From assembly GCF_900109355.1 (NCBI RefSeq), contig NZ_FOBF01000001.1:62001-126000 (forward strand): a stretch of DNA of 64,000 nt, given 5' to 3'. A program made the translations under genes and the position numbers. Of the stretch, positions 1 to 8,491 are shown piece after piece; within the stretch, counting starts at the first letter, position 1; each line of letters opens with the position of its first letter. Below the pieces are notes generated by a model. It had not been told where the DNA came from and did not search any database. It saw only the letters and a list, made by a program, of their open reading frames with translations. This stretch comes from Nonomuraea pusilla (GTDB taxonomy: Bacteria > Actinomycetota > Actinomycetes > Streptosporangiales > Streptosporangiaceae).

Positions 1-167
1 AGGAGGCCTTCGGGTTCTCCGCCACGCGCTACTACCAGCTTCTCGGCGAGCTGATCGACCGTCCCGAGGCGCTGGAGCACGACCCGATGCTGGTCAAGCG
101 GCTGCGCAGGTTACGGTCCGCGCGCCGGCGCGACCGGGCCGCGCGACGGCTTGGCATGCGCCCCTGA
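1..167 (+). CDS. DUF3263 family protein, 3' end only
   Basis: The gene enters from outside the window; the reading frame starts at base 3 and stops at 165-167, giving the last 54 residues. The segment contains FSATRYYQLL followed by LVKRLRRLR and an Arg-rich end, which matches the conserved C-terminal part of the small actinobacterial DUF3263 proteins (about 80-100 residues). Function is unknown; the pattern is helix-turn-helix-like and basic, so nucleic-acid binding is a guess. It contains a leucine TTA codon at about 110-112, rare in such GC-rich genomes and a possible point of bldA-type control. It is followed after 21 bases by otsB. Confidence 0.75.
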   Translation, partial: EAFGFSATRYYQLLGELIDRPEALEHDPMLVKRLRRLRSARRRDRAARRLGMRP

Positions 168-188
168 CGTGCTGGGTAGGGCACGCGC

Positions 189-974
189 GTGAAGAACATC
201 CCCGGAATGGAAGCGATACTGACCGACCCGGCGGGCGCCGTGATCGGGCTCGACTTCGACGGGACCCTCTCGCCGATCGTCGCAGACCCCGCCTCCGCCG
301 TCATCCACCCGGACGCGCCCGCCGTGCTCGCCGAGCTGGGCGGGCACGTCATGGCCGTGGCCATCGTGACGGGACGCCCCGTCGCGACGGCGCTGGAGCT
401 CGGACGAGGGCTGGAGGCGGTGCCCGGCCTGGTCGTGCTCGGCCACTACGGTTTCGAGCGCTGGGAGGGCGGCCGGGTCTCCGCGCCCCCGCCCCCGGCG
501 GGCGTCCCCAGGGCCCGCGCCGACCTGCCGCTGCTGCTCGACTCCCTCGGCCTCGACGGCGTCACCGTCGAGGACAAGGGGCGGGCGGTCGCCGTCCACA
601 CGCGGCGCAGCCCCGATCCCGAGGCGGCGCTGGCCGTCCTGCGCGACCCGCTCGCCAAGCTGGCGGAGAAGCACGGCCTGGTGGTCGAGCCCGGCCGCAT
701 GGTGCTGGAGCTGCGCCCGCCCGGCATGGACAAGGGCCACGCACTCAGCATGTTCCTGGCCGAGCGCGACGCGCGGTCGGTGCTGTTCGCCGGCGACGAC
801 CTGGGCGACCTGGCCGCCTTCGACGCCGTGCGCGCGTCGGGGCTGCCCGGCGTGACGGTCTGCAGCGGCTCCGCCGAGGTCACCGCCCTGGCCGAGCGGG
901 CCGACATCGTGGTCGACGGCCCGGAAGGCGTGATCGCCCTCCTGCGGGAACTCTCATCGGCTTTCAGTCGTTAG
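189..974 (+). CDS. otsB: Trehalose-6-phosphate phosphatase (OtsB, HAD family)
   Basis: Removes phosphate from trehalose 6-phosphate, the second step of the OtsA/OtsB trehalose pathway, in the cytoplasm. The 261-residue protein has the HAD motif I LDFDGTLSPI near residue 24 (nucleophile Asp and general-acid Asp), the motif II region VTGRP, and motif IV FAGDDLGDLAAF near residue 200, as in the trehalose-phosphatase subclass. The GTG start at 189 gives the usual length for actinobacterial OtsB. The partner otsA lies nearby on the opposite strand (stop at 1604), separated by one secreted-protein gene, so the two are not one operon. Identification is firm. Confidence 0.93.
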   Translation: MKNIPGMEAILTDPAGAVIGLDFDGTLSPIVADPASAVIHPDAPAVLAELGGHVMAVAIVTGRPVATALELGRGLEAVPGLVVLGHYGFERWEGGRVSAPPPPAGVPRARADLPLLLDSLGLDGVTVEDKGRAVAVHTRRSPDPEAALAVLRDPLAKLAEKHGLVVEPGRMVLELRPPGMDKGHALSMFLAERDARSVLFAGDDLGDLAAFDAVRASGLPGVTVCSGSAEVTALAERADIVVDGPEGVIALLRELSSAFSR

Positions 975-980
975 CGACTG
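965..980 (+). terminator. Short hairpin carrying the otsB stop codon in its loop
   Basis: CAGTCG (965-970) and CGACTG (975-980) form a perfect 6-bp stem whose four-base loop TTAG contains the TAG stop of otsB. No U-tract follows, so it may be a weak terminator or only an mRNA end structure. Confidence 0.35.
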
Positions 981-1011
981 GTCTGCAAGTGGTGGCCGAT
1001 ACGTTCGCCGC

Positions 1012-1599
1012 ATGAGCAAGCGATTCCTCGCCGTCGCGGCCGTGGCCGCGGCGGCGCTCGTCGGTATGTCCACCGCCGCGTCCGTCCCCGCGTCCGCCGC
1101 CCCCGCCCAGCAGCTGAAGCTCCGCAACGGCCTGACCCTCTACATCCCGATCCAGTGGGTCGTGCACGGTGGCGGCACCGACTGGGTCCGCGTGGTGACG
1201 GGCAAGTGCGCGCACCCCGAGGACGGCTACGGCGGGTCGGAGTGCGACAGCTTCTGGATCCTCGGGCCGAAGGCCATCAAGGTCGGCAACGAGGCGTTCT
1301 CTCCCTACACGGGCGAGAAGCCGTACTACCCCGCCACCGACGTGCAGATGTGCCCGTTCAACCACAAGTGGGGTGAGGTCATCGGCCCGAAGGGCACCAG
1401 GGGCCTGCGCCAGGTCGGCCCCGGGCACAAGGCGGCCTACCGCGAGTGGAAGTCCACCTGCGTCAGCTACTCGAACGGCGCGGTGAAGGCGCGCTTCACG
1501 CAGCGCGAGTGGTACCTGCCGAAGTCGAAGATCCTCGTCGTGGACCAGTGGAACACGCCGGGACTGCCGGACACCCTCAAGTACGCCGACTGGATGTGA
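1012..1599 (+). CDS. Small secreted protein of unknown function (paralogue of 25558-26106)
   Basis: A 195-residue protein with a clear Sec signal peptide: Lys-Arg at residues 3-4, an Ala/Val-rich core, and a likely cleavage after ASA near residue 30. The mature part has four Cys residues, blocks such as IPIQW, RVVTGKC, ECDSFWILGPKAIK, and a C-terminal KILVVDQWNTPGL. The same blocks in the same order occur in the minus-strand gene at 25558-26106, so the two form a small family. I do not recognise a named domain. Extracellular location and disulfide bonding are inferred from the signal peptide and Cys content. Convergent with otsA, with four bases between the stop codons and no hairpin. Confidence 0.8.
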   Translation: MSKRFLAVAAVAAAALVGMSTAASVPASAAPAQQLKLRNGLTLYIPIQWVVHGGGTDWVRVVTGKCAHPEDGYGGSECDSFWILGPKAIKVGNEAFSPYTGEKPYYPATDVQMCPFNHKWGEVIGPKGTRGLRQVGPGHKAAYREWKSTCVSYSNGAVKARFTQREWYLPKSKILVVDQWNTPGLPDTLKYADWM

Positions 1600-1603
1600 C
1601 GTG

Positions 1604-3028
1604 CTAGCCGAGCGCGTCGAGCTGGGCGGCGAGCCACCTGTCGGGCGGCAGGGCGGTGGCCGCCTCGCGCAGCCTCTCGCCGCGCCGCCTGCGCTCGTCC
1701 TCCGGCATGACCAGCGCCCGGTGCAGGGCGGCGGCGGTGCCGGTGACGTCGTACGGGTTGACCAGCAGCGCGTGCGGCCCCAGCTCGGCCGCCGCGCCGG
1801 CCTCCCGCGACAGCACCAGCGCGCAGCGCGGGGACAGGATCGGGCCCTCCTTCGCCACCAGGTTCATGCCGTCGCGGATCGGGTTCACCAGCAGCACGTC
1901 GGCCATCCGGTAAGCCGCCAGCGAGCGCGGGTAGTCGTCGTTGACGTTGAGGATCAGAGGGTCCCAGTCCTCGGTGGCGTACTCGTCCTCGATCTCCTTG
2001 GCCCAGCGCTGCACCGACGCGGTGTACTCGCGGTACTCCGGCAGGTCGTGCCTGCTCGGGTAGGCGAAGGCCAGGTGCACCACGCGGCCGTGCCACTCGG
2101 GGTGCGCGGCGAGGAACTCGCCGTAGGCCATGAGGCCGCGCACGATGTTCTTCGACAGCTCTGTGCGGTCGATGCGGACGATCAGCCTGCGGTCGCCCAC
2201 CTGCTGCCTGAGCGCGGCCATGTGCGACTCGACGTCGGGCTCGCAGGCCCGCTCCCACAGGGCGTGGCCGTCGACCCCCAGGCTGTGGACGCCGATCCTG
2301 GTGGCGCGGCCCTCGTGGACGACGGTGCGCAGGCGGCGGTCCACCCGCGCGCCGAGCACCGACTCGCAGCAGTCCATGAACGCCCGCGCCCACCTGTCGG
2401 TCAGGAAGCCCGCGTGGTCGGCGCCGAGGATGCCCTCCAGGACCTCCCGCGCCACCTCGTCGGGCAGCAGCGAGAAGTACTCGGGCGGCGCCCACGGCGT
2501 GTGGCTGAAGTGCGCCACGCGCAGGTCGGGCCGCTCGGCCCTGAGCATCGCCGGGGTCAGGGTGAGGTGGTAGTCCTGCACCATCACCCGCGCGTGCGGG
2601 CCGGCCTCCTCGGCGAGCGCCAGCGCGAACGCCCCGTTGTAGTCGCGGTACGACTCCCATTCGCGCGCGAACCTCGTGCCGAAGCTCGGCGCGTTCGGGG
2701 TGTCGTAGAGCAGGTGGTTGACGAACCACAGGGTGGAGTTGGCCACCGCGTTGTAGGCGCGGTGGAACGTCGCGGGAGGGATGTCGAGCATCCGCAGCGC
2801 GCCCGTGGCGTAGCCCGCGTGGTCGAGCCGGCCGCCGGGTGCCCGCCGCACCGCGATGCGGTCGCCGTCGGACAGCGCGGCGCACACCCAGACGACGCCG
2901 TGCTCCTTGGCCACGCCGGACAGGCCGGACACCAGGCCGCCGCCGCCGCGCTTCATCGTCAGCTCGCCGTCCTCGGAGACGGTGAAGGAGACGGGCCCTC
3001 TGTTCGAGGCCACCAGGACGCTGTTCAT
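1604..3028 (-). CDS. otsA: Trehalose-6-phosphate synthase (OtsA, GT20)
   Basis: Transfers glucose from a nucleotide sugar to glucose 6-phosphate to make trehalose 6-phosphate. The 474-residue protein opens with VLVASNRGPVSF, the N-terminal sugar-phosphate-binding loop of the family, and carries WVCAALSD, VMVQDYHLTL, a WAPPEYFSLLP stretch, RTELSKNIVRGL and DGMNLVAKE, all typical of GT20 retaining glycosyltransferases. Length is normal. The ATG at 3028 gives the expected N terminus; the frame stays open further upstream, but that part would overlap the divergent sigma-factor gene. OtsA and the sigma factor at 3060 are divergent, with 31 bases between starts, so they share a promoter region. Confidence 0.93.
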   Translation of the reverse strand: MNSVLVASNRGPVSFTVSEDGELTMKRGGGGLVSGLSGVAKEHGVVWVCAALSDGDRIAVRRAPGGRLDHAGYATGALRMLDIPPATFHRAYNAVANSTLWFVNHLLYDTPNAPSFGTRFAREWESYRDYNGAFALALAEEAGPHARVMVQDYHLTLTPAMLRAERPDLRVAHFSHTPWAPPEYFSLLPDEVAREVLEGILGADHAGFLTDRWARAFMDCCESVLGARVDRRLRTVVHEGRATRIGVHSLGVDGHALWERACEPDVESHMAALRQQVGDRRLIVRIDRTELSKNIVRGLMAYGEFLAAHPEWHGRVVHLAFAYPSRHDLPEYREYTASVQRWAKEIEDEYATEDWDPLILNVNDDYPRSLAAYRMADVLLVNPIRDGMNLVAKEGPILSPRCALVLSREAGAAAELGPHALLVNPYDVTGTAAALHRALVMPEDERRRRGERLREAATALPPDRWLAAQLDALG

Positions 3029-3059
3029 GGAAGCTCCCTCCGACCATAGGATCCCAGGC

Positions 3060-3614
3060 ATGGCGCTTGATGAGCTAACCGAGGAACTGGCCCGCTCCGC
3101 CGCAGCCGGAGACCATCGCGCGCTCGGCGAGCTCCTGCGGAGAATAGAGCCCGACGTGCTGCGCCACTGCTCCCGCATCCTGCCGTACCACCAGGACGCG
3201 GAGGAGGCCTCCCAGGACACCCTGCTGGCCGTGGCGCGCAACATCAAGAGGTTCGAGGGCCGCGCCAGGTTCAGCACCTGGCTGCACATCGTCACGGCCA
3301 ACTGCGCGCGCACCACGTACCGTTCGCTGAAGCGCAGGGCGGCCGAGCAGAGCTCCGACGAGCTGCCCATGCAGAAGCCGGACGCGCGGAGGGTGAGCGT
3401 CATCGCGGGGTCGCGGCTCGACCTGCTCGACGCCATGGAGGCGCTGGAGGCCGACAAGCCCGACCTGGCGCAGGCGCTGGTGCTGCGCGACATCGTCCAG
3501 CTCGACTACAACGAGGTGGCCGAGCAGCTCGGCATCCCGCTCGGCACCGCCAAGTCGCGCATCCACCAGGCCCGCAAGTACGTGCAGGCGGCGCTGGGAG
3601 ACGACTACCGGTGA
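3060..3614 (+). CDS. ECF-type RNA polymerase sigma factor
   Basis: A 184-residue sigma factor of group 4 size. Region 2 (about residues 25-95) includes DAEEASQDTLLAVARNIKRF and FSTWLHIVTAN, the core-binding and -10-recognition helices; region 4 (about 125-180) includes LDYNEVAEQLGIPLGTAKSR, the -35-recognising helix-turn-helix. Regions 1.1 and 3 are absent. The ATG at 3060 is chosen because it begins just before conserved sequence and avoids overlap with the divergent otsA. No anti-sigma gene is adjacent, so how it is held inactive cannot be told from here. A link to osmotic or trehalose control is only suggested by its position. Confidence 0.85.
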   Translation: MALDELTEELARSAAAGDHRALGELLRRIEPDVLRHCSRILPYHQDAEEASQDTLLAVARNIKRFEGRARFSTWLHIVTANCARTTYRSLKRRAAEQSSDELPMQKPDARRVSVIAGSRLDLLDAMEALEADKPDLAQALVLRDIVQLDYNEVAEQLGIPLGTAKSRIHQARKYVQAALGDDYR

Positions 3615-3693
3615 GACGGGCTGTCCCGGATGGTGAGACGGGTGGTTGTTCTCCGGCCTTCTGCAGGTAGAGTCCTTCTCGACAACTGAACAT

Positions 3694-3834
3694 TGCTCAT
3701 CCAGAGGGGTGGAGGGACCGGCCCTGCGAAGCCCCGGCAACCCTCCCGGCTTGTGCTCGCGACCAGGCGAGGCCGACCGGGACAGGGTGCCAATTCCGGT
3801 CTGCGGTCAAGGTGGCCGCGGGCGAAGATGAGGG
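3694..3834 (+). promoter_or_regulatory. SAM-I (S-box) riboswitch before the ThrC-like gene
   Basis: The leader shows the S-box signature in order: P1 left strand CTCATC (3696-3701), AGAGGGGTGGAGGGAC (3702-3718), CCCGGCAACC (about 3733-3742), GGTGCCAATTCC (about 3786-3797), and P1 right strand GATGAG (3827-3832). The P1 strands are exact complements. The right strand runs directly into the purine-rich ribosome-binding site (GAGGGAAGG, 3830-3838) of the gene starting at 3848, so SAM binding would close P1 and hide part of that site. No intrinsic terminator lies between, which favours translational control. S-boxes normally repress methionine/SAM supply genes. Confidence 0.92.
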
Positions 3835-3847
3835 AAGGCCTCGCTTC

Positions 3848-5080
3848 ATGTCGCTTGACTTTGGTCCTGCCGTCGCTCTGTCCTGCCGTGAGTGCGGCGC
3901 GCGCTACCCCCTCGGGCCCAGCTTCGCGTGTGTCGAGTGTTTCGGGCCGCTGGAGGCGGCCTACGAGTTCGGCCACGTCACCCGCGAGCAGATCGAGTCG
4001 GGCCCGGCCAGCATCTGGCGCTACCGTTCGCTGCTGCCCGTCCCCGCCGACGTGGCCACCAAGCCCAACATGAACCCGGGCTGGACGAGGCTCGTCAAGG
4101 CCGGCAACCTCGGCCGGGCGCTCGGCTTCAAGTCCCTTCACGTCAAGGACGACTCGGGCAACCCCACCCACTCCTTCAAGGACCGCGTGGTGGCCATGGC
4201 GGTCGAGGCGGCGCGCAACTTCGGCTTCCACACGCTGTCCTGCTCCTCCACCGGCAACCTGGCGGGCGCGGTCACGGCCGCCGCCGCGCGGGCCGGGCTG
4301 GAGGCGTGCGTGTTCATCCCCGCCGACCTGGAGCAGGCGAAGATCGCCATGGCCCGGGTGTTCGGCGGCAGGCTCATCGGCATCGACGGCACGTACGACG
4401 AGGTCAACAGGTTCTGCTCGGAGCTGATCGGCGACCCGCTCGGCGACAAGTGGGGCTTCGTCAACGTGAACCTGCGGCCCTACTACGCCGAGGGCTCCAA
4501 GACGCTCGCGTACGAGATCGCGGAGCAGCTCGGCTGGCGGCTGCCCGAGCAGATCGTCATCCCCATCGCCTCCGGCTCCCAGCTCACGAAGATCGACAAG
4601 GGCTTCAAGGAGCTGGTGGCGCTGGGCCTGGTCGAGGACACCCCGTACAAGATCTTCGGGGCGCAGGCCGCGGGCTGCTCGCCGGTCTCCACCGCGTTCA
4701 AGGCGGGCCACGAGGTCGTCCAGCCGGTCAAGCCCGACACCATCGCCAAGTCGCTGGCCATCGGCAACCCCGCCGACGGCCCGTACGTGCTCGACATCGC
4801 GCGCCGCACGGGCGGCGCGGTCGAGGACGTCACCGACGCCGAGATCGTCGAGGCGATCAGGCTGCTCGCGTCCACCGAGGGCGTCTTCGCCGAGACCGCG
4901 GGCGGTGTCACCGTGGGCGTGCTGAAGAAGCTGGCCGAGTCGGGGCGTCTCGACCCCGAGGCCGAGACCGTGGTGCTCAACACCGGCGACGGGCTCAAGA
5001 CGCTCGACGTCATCGCGGCGGACGCCGCCCCCACGGCCGTGATCCGGCCCTCGCTCGACGCGTTCCGCGCGACTGTCTGA
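3848..5080 (+). CDS. thrC: Threonine-synthase-family PLP enzyme under SAM riboswitch control
   Basis: A 410-residue fold-type II PLP enzyme. Residues 13-31 form a zinc-ribbon-like C-x2-C-x11-C-x2-C; the PLP lysine is Lys111 in NPTHSFKDRV; the phosphate-binding loop is SSTGNLAGAV. By homology it is threonine synthase, which converts O-phosphohomoserine to threonine. The SAM riboswitch upstream and the CysO-type sulfur carrier 25 bases downstream argue instead for a reaction replacing the phosphate of O-phosphohomoserine by sulfur to give homocysteine. From memory, unverified, such a ThrC-like enzyme/carrier pair has been reported in Streptomyces. The start is ATG 3848, just after the riboswitch; an in-frame GTG at 3812 lies inside the riboswitch and is rejected. 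Confidence 0.85.
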   Translation: MSLDFGPAVALSCRECGARYPLGPSFACVECFGPLEAAYEFGHVTREQIESGPASIWRYRSLLPVPADVATKPNMNPGWTRLVKAGNLGRALGFKSLHVKDDSGNPTHSFKDRVVAMAVEAARNFGFHTLSCSSTGNLAGAVTAAAARAGLEACVFIPADLEQAKIAMARVFGGRLIGIDGTYDEVNRFCSELIGDPLGDKWGFVNVNLRPYYAEGSKTLAYEIAEQLGWRLPEQIVIPIASGSQLTKIDKGFKELVALGLVEDTPYKIFGAQAAGCSPVSTAFKAGHEVVQPVKPDTIAKSLAIGNPADGPYVLDIARRTGGAVEDVTDAEIVEAIRLLASTEGVFAETAGGVTVGVLKKLAESGRLDPEAETVVLNTGDGLKTLDVIAADAAPTAVIRPSLDAFRATV

Positions 5081-5105
5081 CAATCAGGAAAGGCGACGTA
5101 AACCC

Positions 5106-5381
5106 ATGAGCGTTTCTGTGCGGATTCCCACCATCCTGCGCACCTACACCGGCGGCAGCGCGGAAGTGAGTGGCGAAGGCGCCACTCTTCGTGAGGTTCT
5201 GGCCAAGCTCGACTCCGACTACCCGGGGATCGGCGCGCGCATTCTGGATGAATCGGGCAAGATTCGGCGTTTTGTCAACGTTTACGTGGGCGAAGAGGAC
5301 GTCCGTTTTGCTCAGGGCCTGGACACTCCGGCCCCCGAGGGCACCCAGATCTCCATCATCCCGGCGGTCGCGGGCGGCTGA
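5106..5381 (+). CDS. cysO: CysO-like ubiquitin-fold sulfur carrier protein
   Basis: A 91-residue MoaD/ThiS/CysO-family protein ending in PAVAGG; the exposed Gly-Gly is the site that is adenylated and turned into a thiocarboxylate by an E1-like enzyme. The block RRFVNVYVGEEDVRF and the beta-grasp pattern closely resemble mycobacterial CysO, the sulfur donor for cysteine synthase CysM. Here the neighbour is not cysM but the SAM-riboswitch-controlled ThrC-like gene, with a 25-base gap and its own ribosome-binding site (AGGAAAGG), so the two are co-transcribed. The carrier probably delivers sulfide to that enzyme. The activating enzyme and any carrier-cleaving protease are not in this window. Confidence 0.87.
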   Translation: MSVSVRIPTILRTYTGGSAEVSGEGATLREVLAKLDSDYPGIGARILDESGKIRRFVNVYVGEEDVRFAQGLDTPAPEGTQISIIPAVAGG

Positions 5382-5401
5382 CGGCCCGCTCCCCGTCCGT
5401 G

Positions 5402-5434
5402 GAAGGCGCCCCTTGTGGGCGCCTTCTCCATTTT
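5402..5434 (+). terminator. Intrinsic terminator after thrC-cysO
   Basis: GAAGGCGCCC (5402-5411) pairs perfectly with GGGCGCCTTC (5417-5426), with loop CTTGT and the T-rich tail TCCATTTT. It closes the riboswitch operon. Confidence 0.85.
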
Positions 5435-5496
5435 CGGCCAATTCAACATTGAACGAATCTGCTCGTGGGAAATAGGTAGTTTGCTGATTGACTCTG

Positions 5497-5524
5497 TTGC
5501 CAAACCCCTTGCCACAGGTATGGT
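5497..5524 (+). promoter_or_regulatory. Candidate sigma-70 promoter of the cold-shock gene
   Basis: TTGCCA (5497-5502, five of six consensus bases), a 16-base spacer and TATGGT (5519-5524, four of six). It predicts a 5' leader of about 90 bases before the start at 5624, long as in many cold-shock mRNAs. A 12-base inverted repeat TTCAACATTGAA lies upstream at 5442-5453. Confidence 0.45.
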
Positions 5525-5623
5525 CGAGGACGATCGTCTGGCTGTTTTCCCCATAAGTCACGGCGATTACGGGTCTCGCGGAGGAATGGGCGAGATCTGT
5601 TAGCCCAGTAAGAGGAGTCGGAA

Positions 5624-5824
5624 GTGGCGCAGGGCACCGTCAAGTGGTTCAACGCGGACAAGGGCTACGGCTTCATCGCGGTAGACGGTGGTAAGGATGT
5701 ATTCGTCCATTACTCGGCGATCCTGATGGACGGGTATCGAGCCCTCGAGCAAGGCCAGCGGGTCGAGTTCGAGATCACGCAGGGCCAGAAGGGCCCGCAG
5801 GCGGAGTCGGTCCGTACGGTCTGA
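5624..5824 (+). CDS. Cold-shock protein (CspA family)
   Basis: A 66-residue single cold-shock domain, a five-stranded OB fold that binds single-stranded RNA and DNA. It has RNP1 KGYGFI and RNP2 VFVHY, with the aromatic residues in place, and full family length. The start is the GTG at 5624 with AAGAGGAG upstream. It stands alone between the thrC-cysO terminator and groEL. From memory, this gene order (thrC, small sulfur carrier, cold-shock gene, groEL2) is also found in streptomycetes, so it looks like an old core arrangement. Confidence 0.95.
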   Translation: MAQGTVKWFNADKGYGFIAVDGGKDVFVHYSAILMDGYRALEQGQRVEFEITQGQKGPQAESVRTV

Positions 5825-5843
5825 TTCGTCGCCGTCATCCACA

Positions 5844-5882
5844 GGGCAGGTCGCGCGTCGGCGCAGTGCGCGCGTCCCTGCC
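5844..5882 (+). terminator. Probable terminator after the cold-shock gene
   Basis: An imperfect hairpin in which GGGCAGGTCGCGCG (5844-5857) pairs with CGCGCGTCCCTGCC (5869-5882), with one bulge. There is no T-tract. Confidence 0.45.
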
Positions 5883-5986
5883 GTCCATCATCGCCGACCG
5901 GGATACGGCGAGTTCCTCGCCAGACTCGCCGTACCTCTCGGATTCGGGGCTGACCTGGGCCGAAAGGCCGGGCAGGTAGCGCTTCG

Positions 5987-7786
<1,800 letters not shown>

Positions 7787-7810
7787 GTCCTGCTCGCCCT
7801 GTATGACACG

Positions 7811-7848
7811 GAAGGGCGGCCCGGTTCTCGTGACCCGGGCCGCCCTTC
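7811..7848 (+). terminator. groEL terminator
   Basis: A perfect 14-bp stem: GAAGGGCGGCCCGG (7811-7824) with CCGGGCCGCCCTTC (7835-7848), 10-base loop. It also serves the convergent gene ending at 7875. Confidence 0.85.
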
Positions 7849-7874
7849 GGCGTGTCGGCGGCGGCGCGCGGCGG

Positions 7875-8405
7875 TCAGACCCCGAAGTGGGCGACGATCG
7901 AGCCGCGCGCCAGCGTGTTCGCGGTGATGTTGAAGCCCACCACCGCGGGGCTGGCGTCGCCGCCGACCCCCAGCTTGTCCACGCCCAGCGCGTGGACGGT
8001 GAAGACGTAGCGGTGCGGCGCCCCGGGCGGGGGAGCGGCGCCGCCGTAGTCCTTCGTGCCGTAGTCGTTGCGCGCGTGCACCGCGCCCGGCGGCAGCCCC
8101 TTGAACTCCGGAGCCGTGCCGGCGCCCGCGGGCAGCTCCGTCACGTCCGCCGGGATGTCGAACAGCACCCAGTGCCAGAAGCCGCTGCCCGTGGGCGCGT
8201 CGGGGTCGAAGCAGGTGACGGCGTAGCCCCGGGTGCCCATGGGCGCGCCGGACCACCGCAGGTGCGGCGACACGTTCTGGCCCGTCATGCCCCAGTCGTT
8301 GAAGACGTGGAGGTCGTTCAGCCTCTCCCCGTGCTGGATGTCGTCGCTGGTGACGGTGAGCTCGGGGACCGATGGCAGATGGTCGTGTGGCAGCGGTGCC
8401 GGCAC
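7875..8405 (-). CDS. PEBP (YbhB/YbcL) family phospholipid-binding-like protein
   Basis: A 176-residue protein of the phosphatidylethanolamine-binding-protein superfamily. Seen motifs are the [13 protein letters not shown] ligand-pocket segment, [16 protein letters not shown] and [11 protein letters not shown], all hallmarks of the bacterial YbhB/YbcL branch. There is no signal peptide. Biological role and ligand are not established for this branch. The GTG start at 8405 is chosen because AGGAGGAGGG lies a few bases upstream on that strand, although the frame stays open much further. It is convergent with groEL and ends 26 bases beyond the groEL terminator. Confidence 0.88.
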   Translation of the reverse strand: MPAPLPHDHLPSVPELTVTSDDIQHGERLNDLHVFNDWGMTGQNVSPHLRWSGAPMGTRGYAVTCFDPDAPTGSGFWHWVLFDIPADVTELPAGAGTAPEFKGLPPGAVHARNDYGTKDYGGAAPPPGAPHRYVFTVHALGVDKLGVGGDASPAVVGFNITANTLARGSIVAHFGV

Positions 8406-8491
8406 GGCGTCCCTCCTCCTAGTGCTTTCCAGGTCCTTTCGCGCCCATCCTAGAAGCGCGCCCGGATCTTTCCCCGCGCGACTCCGGCGCG

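Noticed and set aside
1601..3049. Long open frames on the strand opposite otsA and many other genes
   Set aside because: They are side effects of GC-rich third positions; their translations are low-complexity Arg/Gly/Ala/His sequence with no family likeness.
3812..3847. Upstream GTG start for the ThrC-like protein
   Set aside because: It lies inside the riboswitch aptamer, and the extra twelve residues are not like the family.
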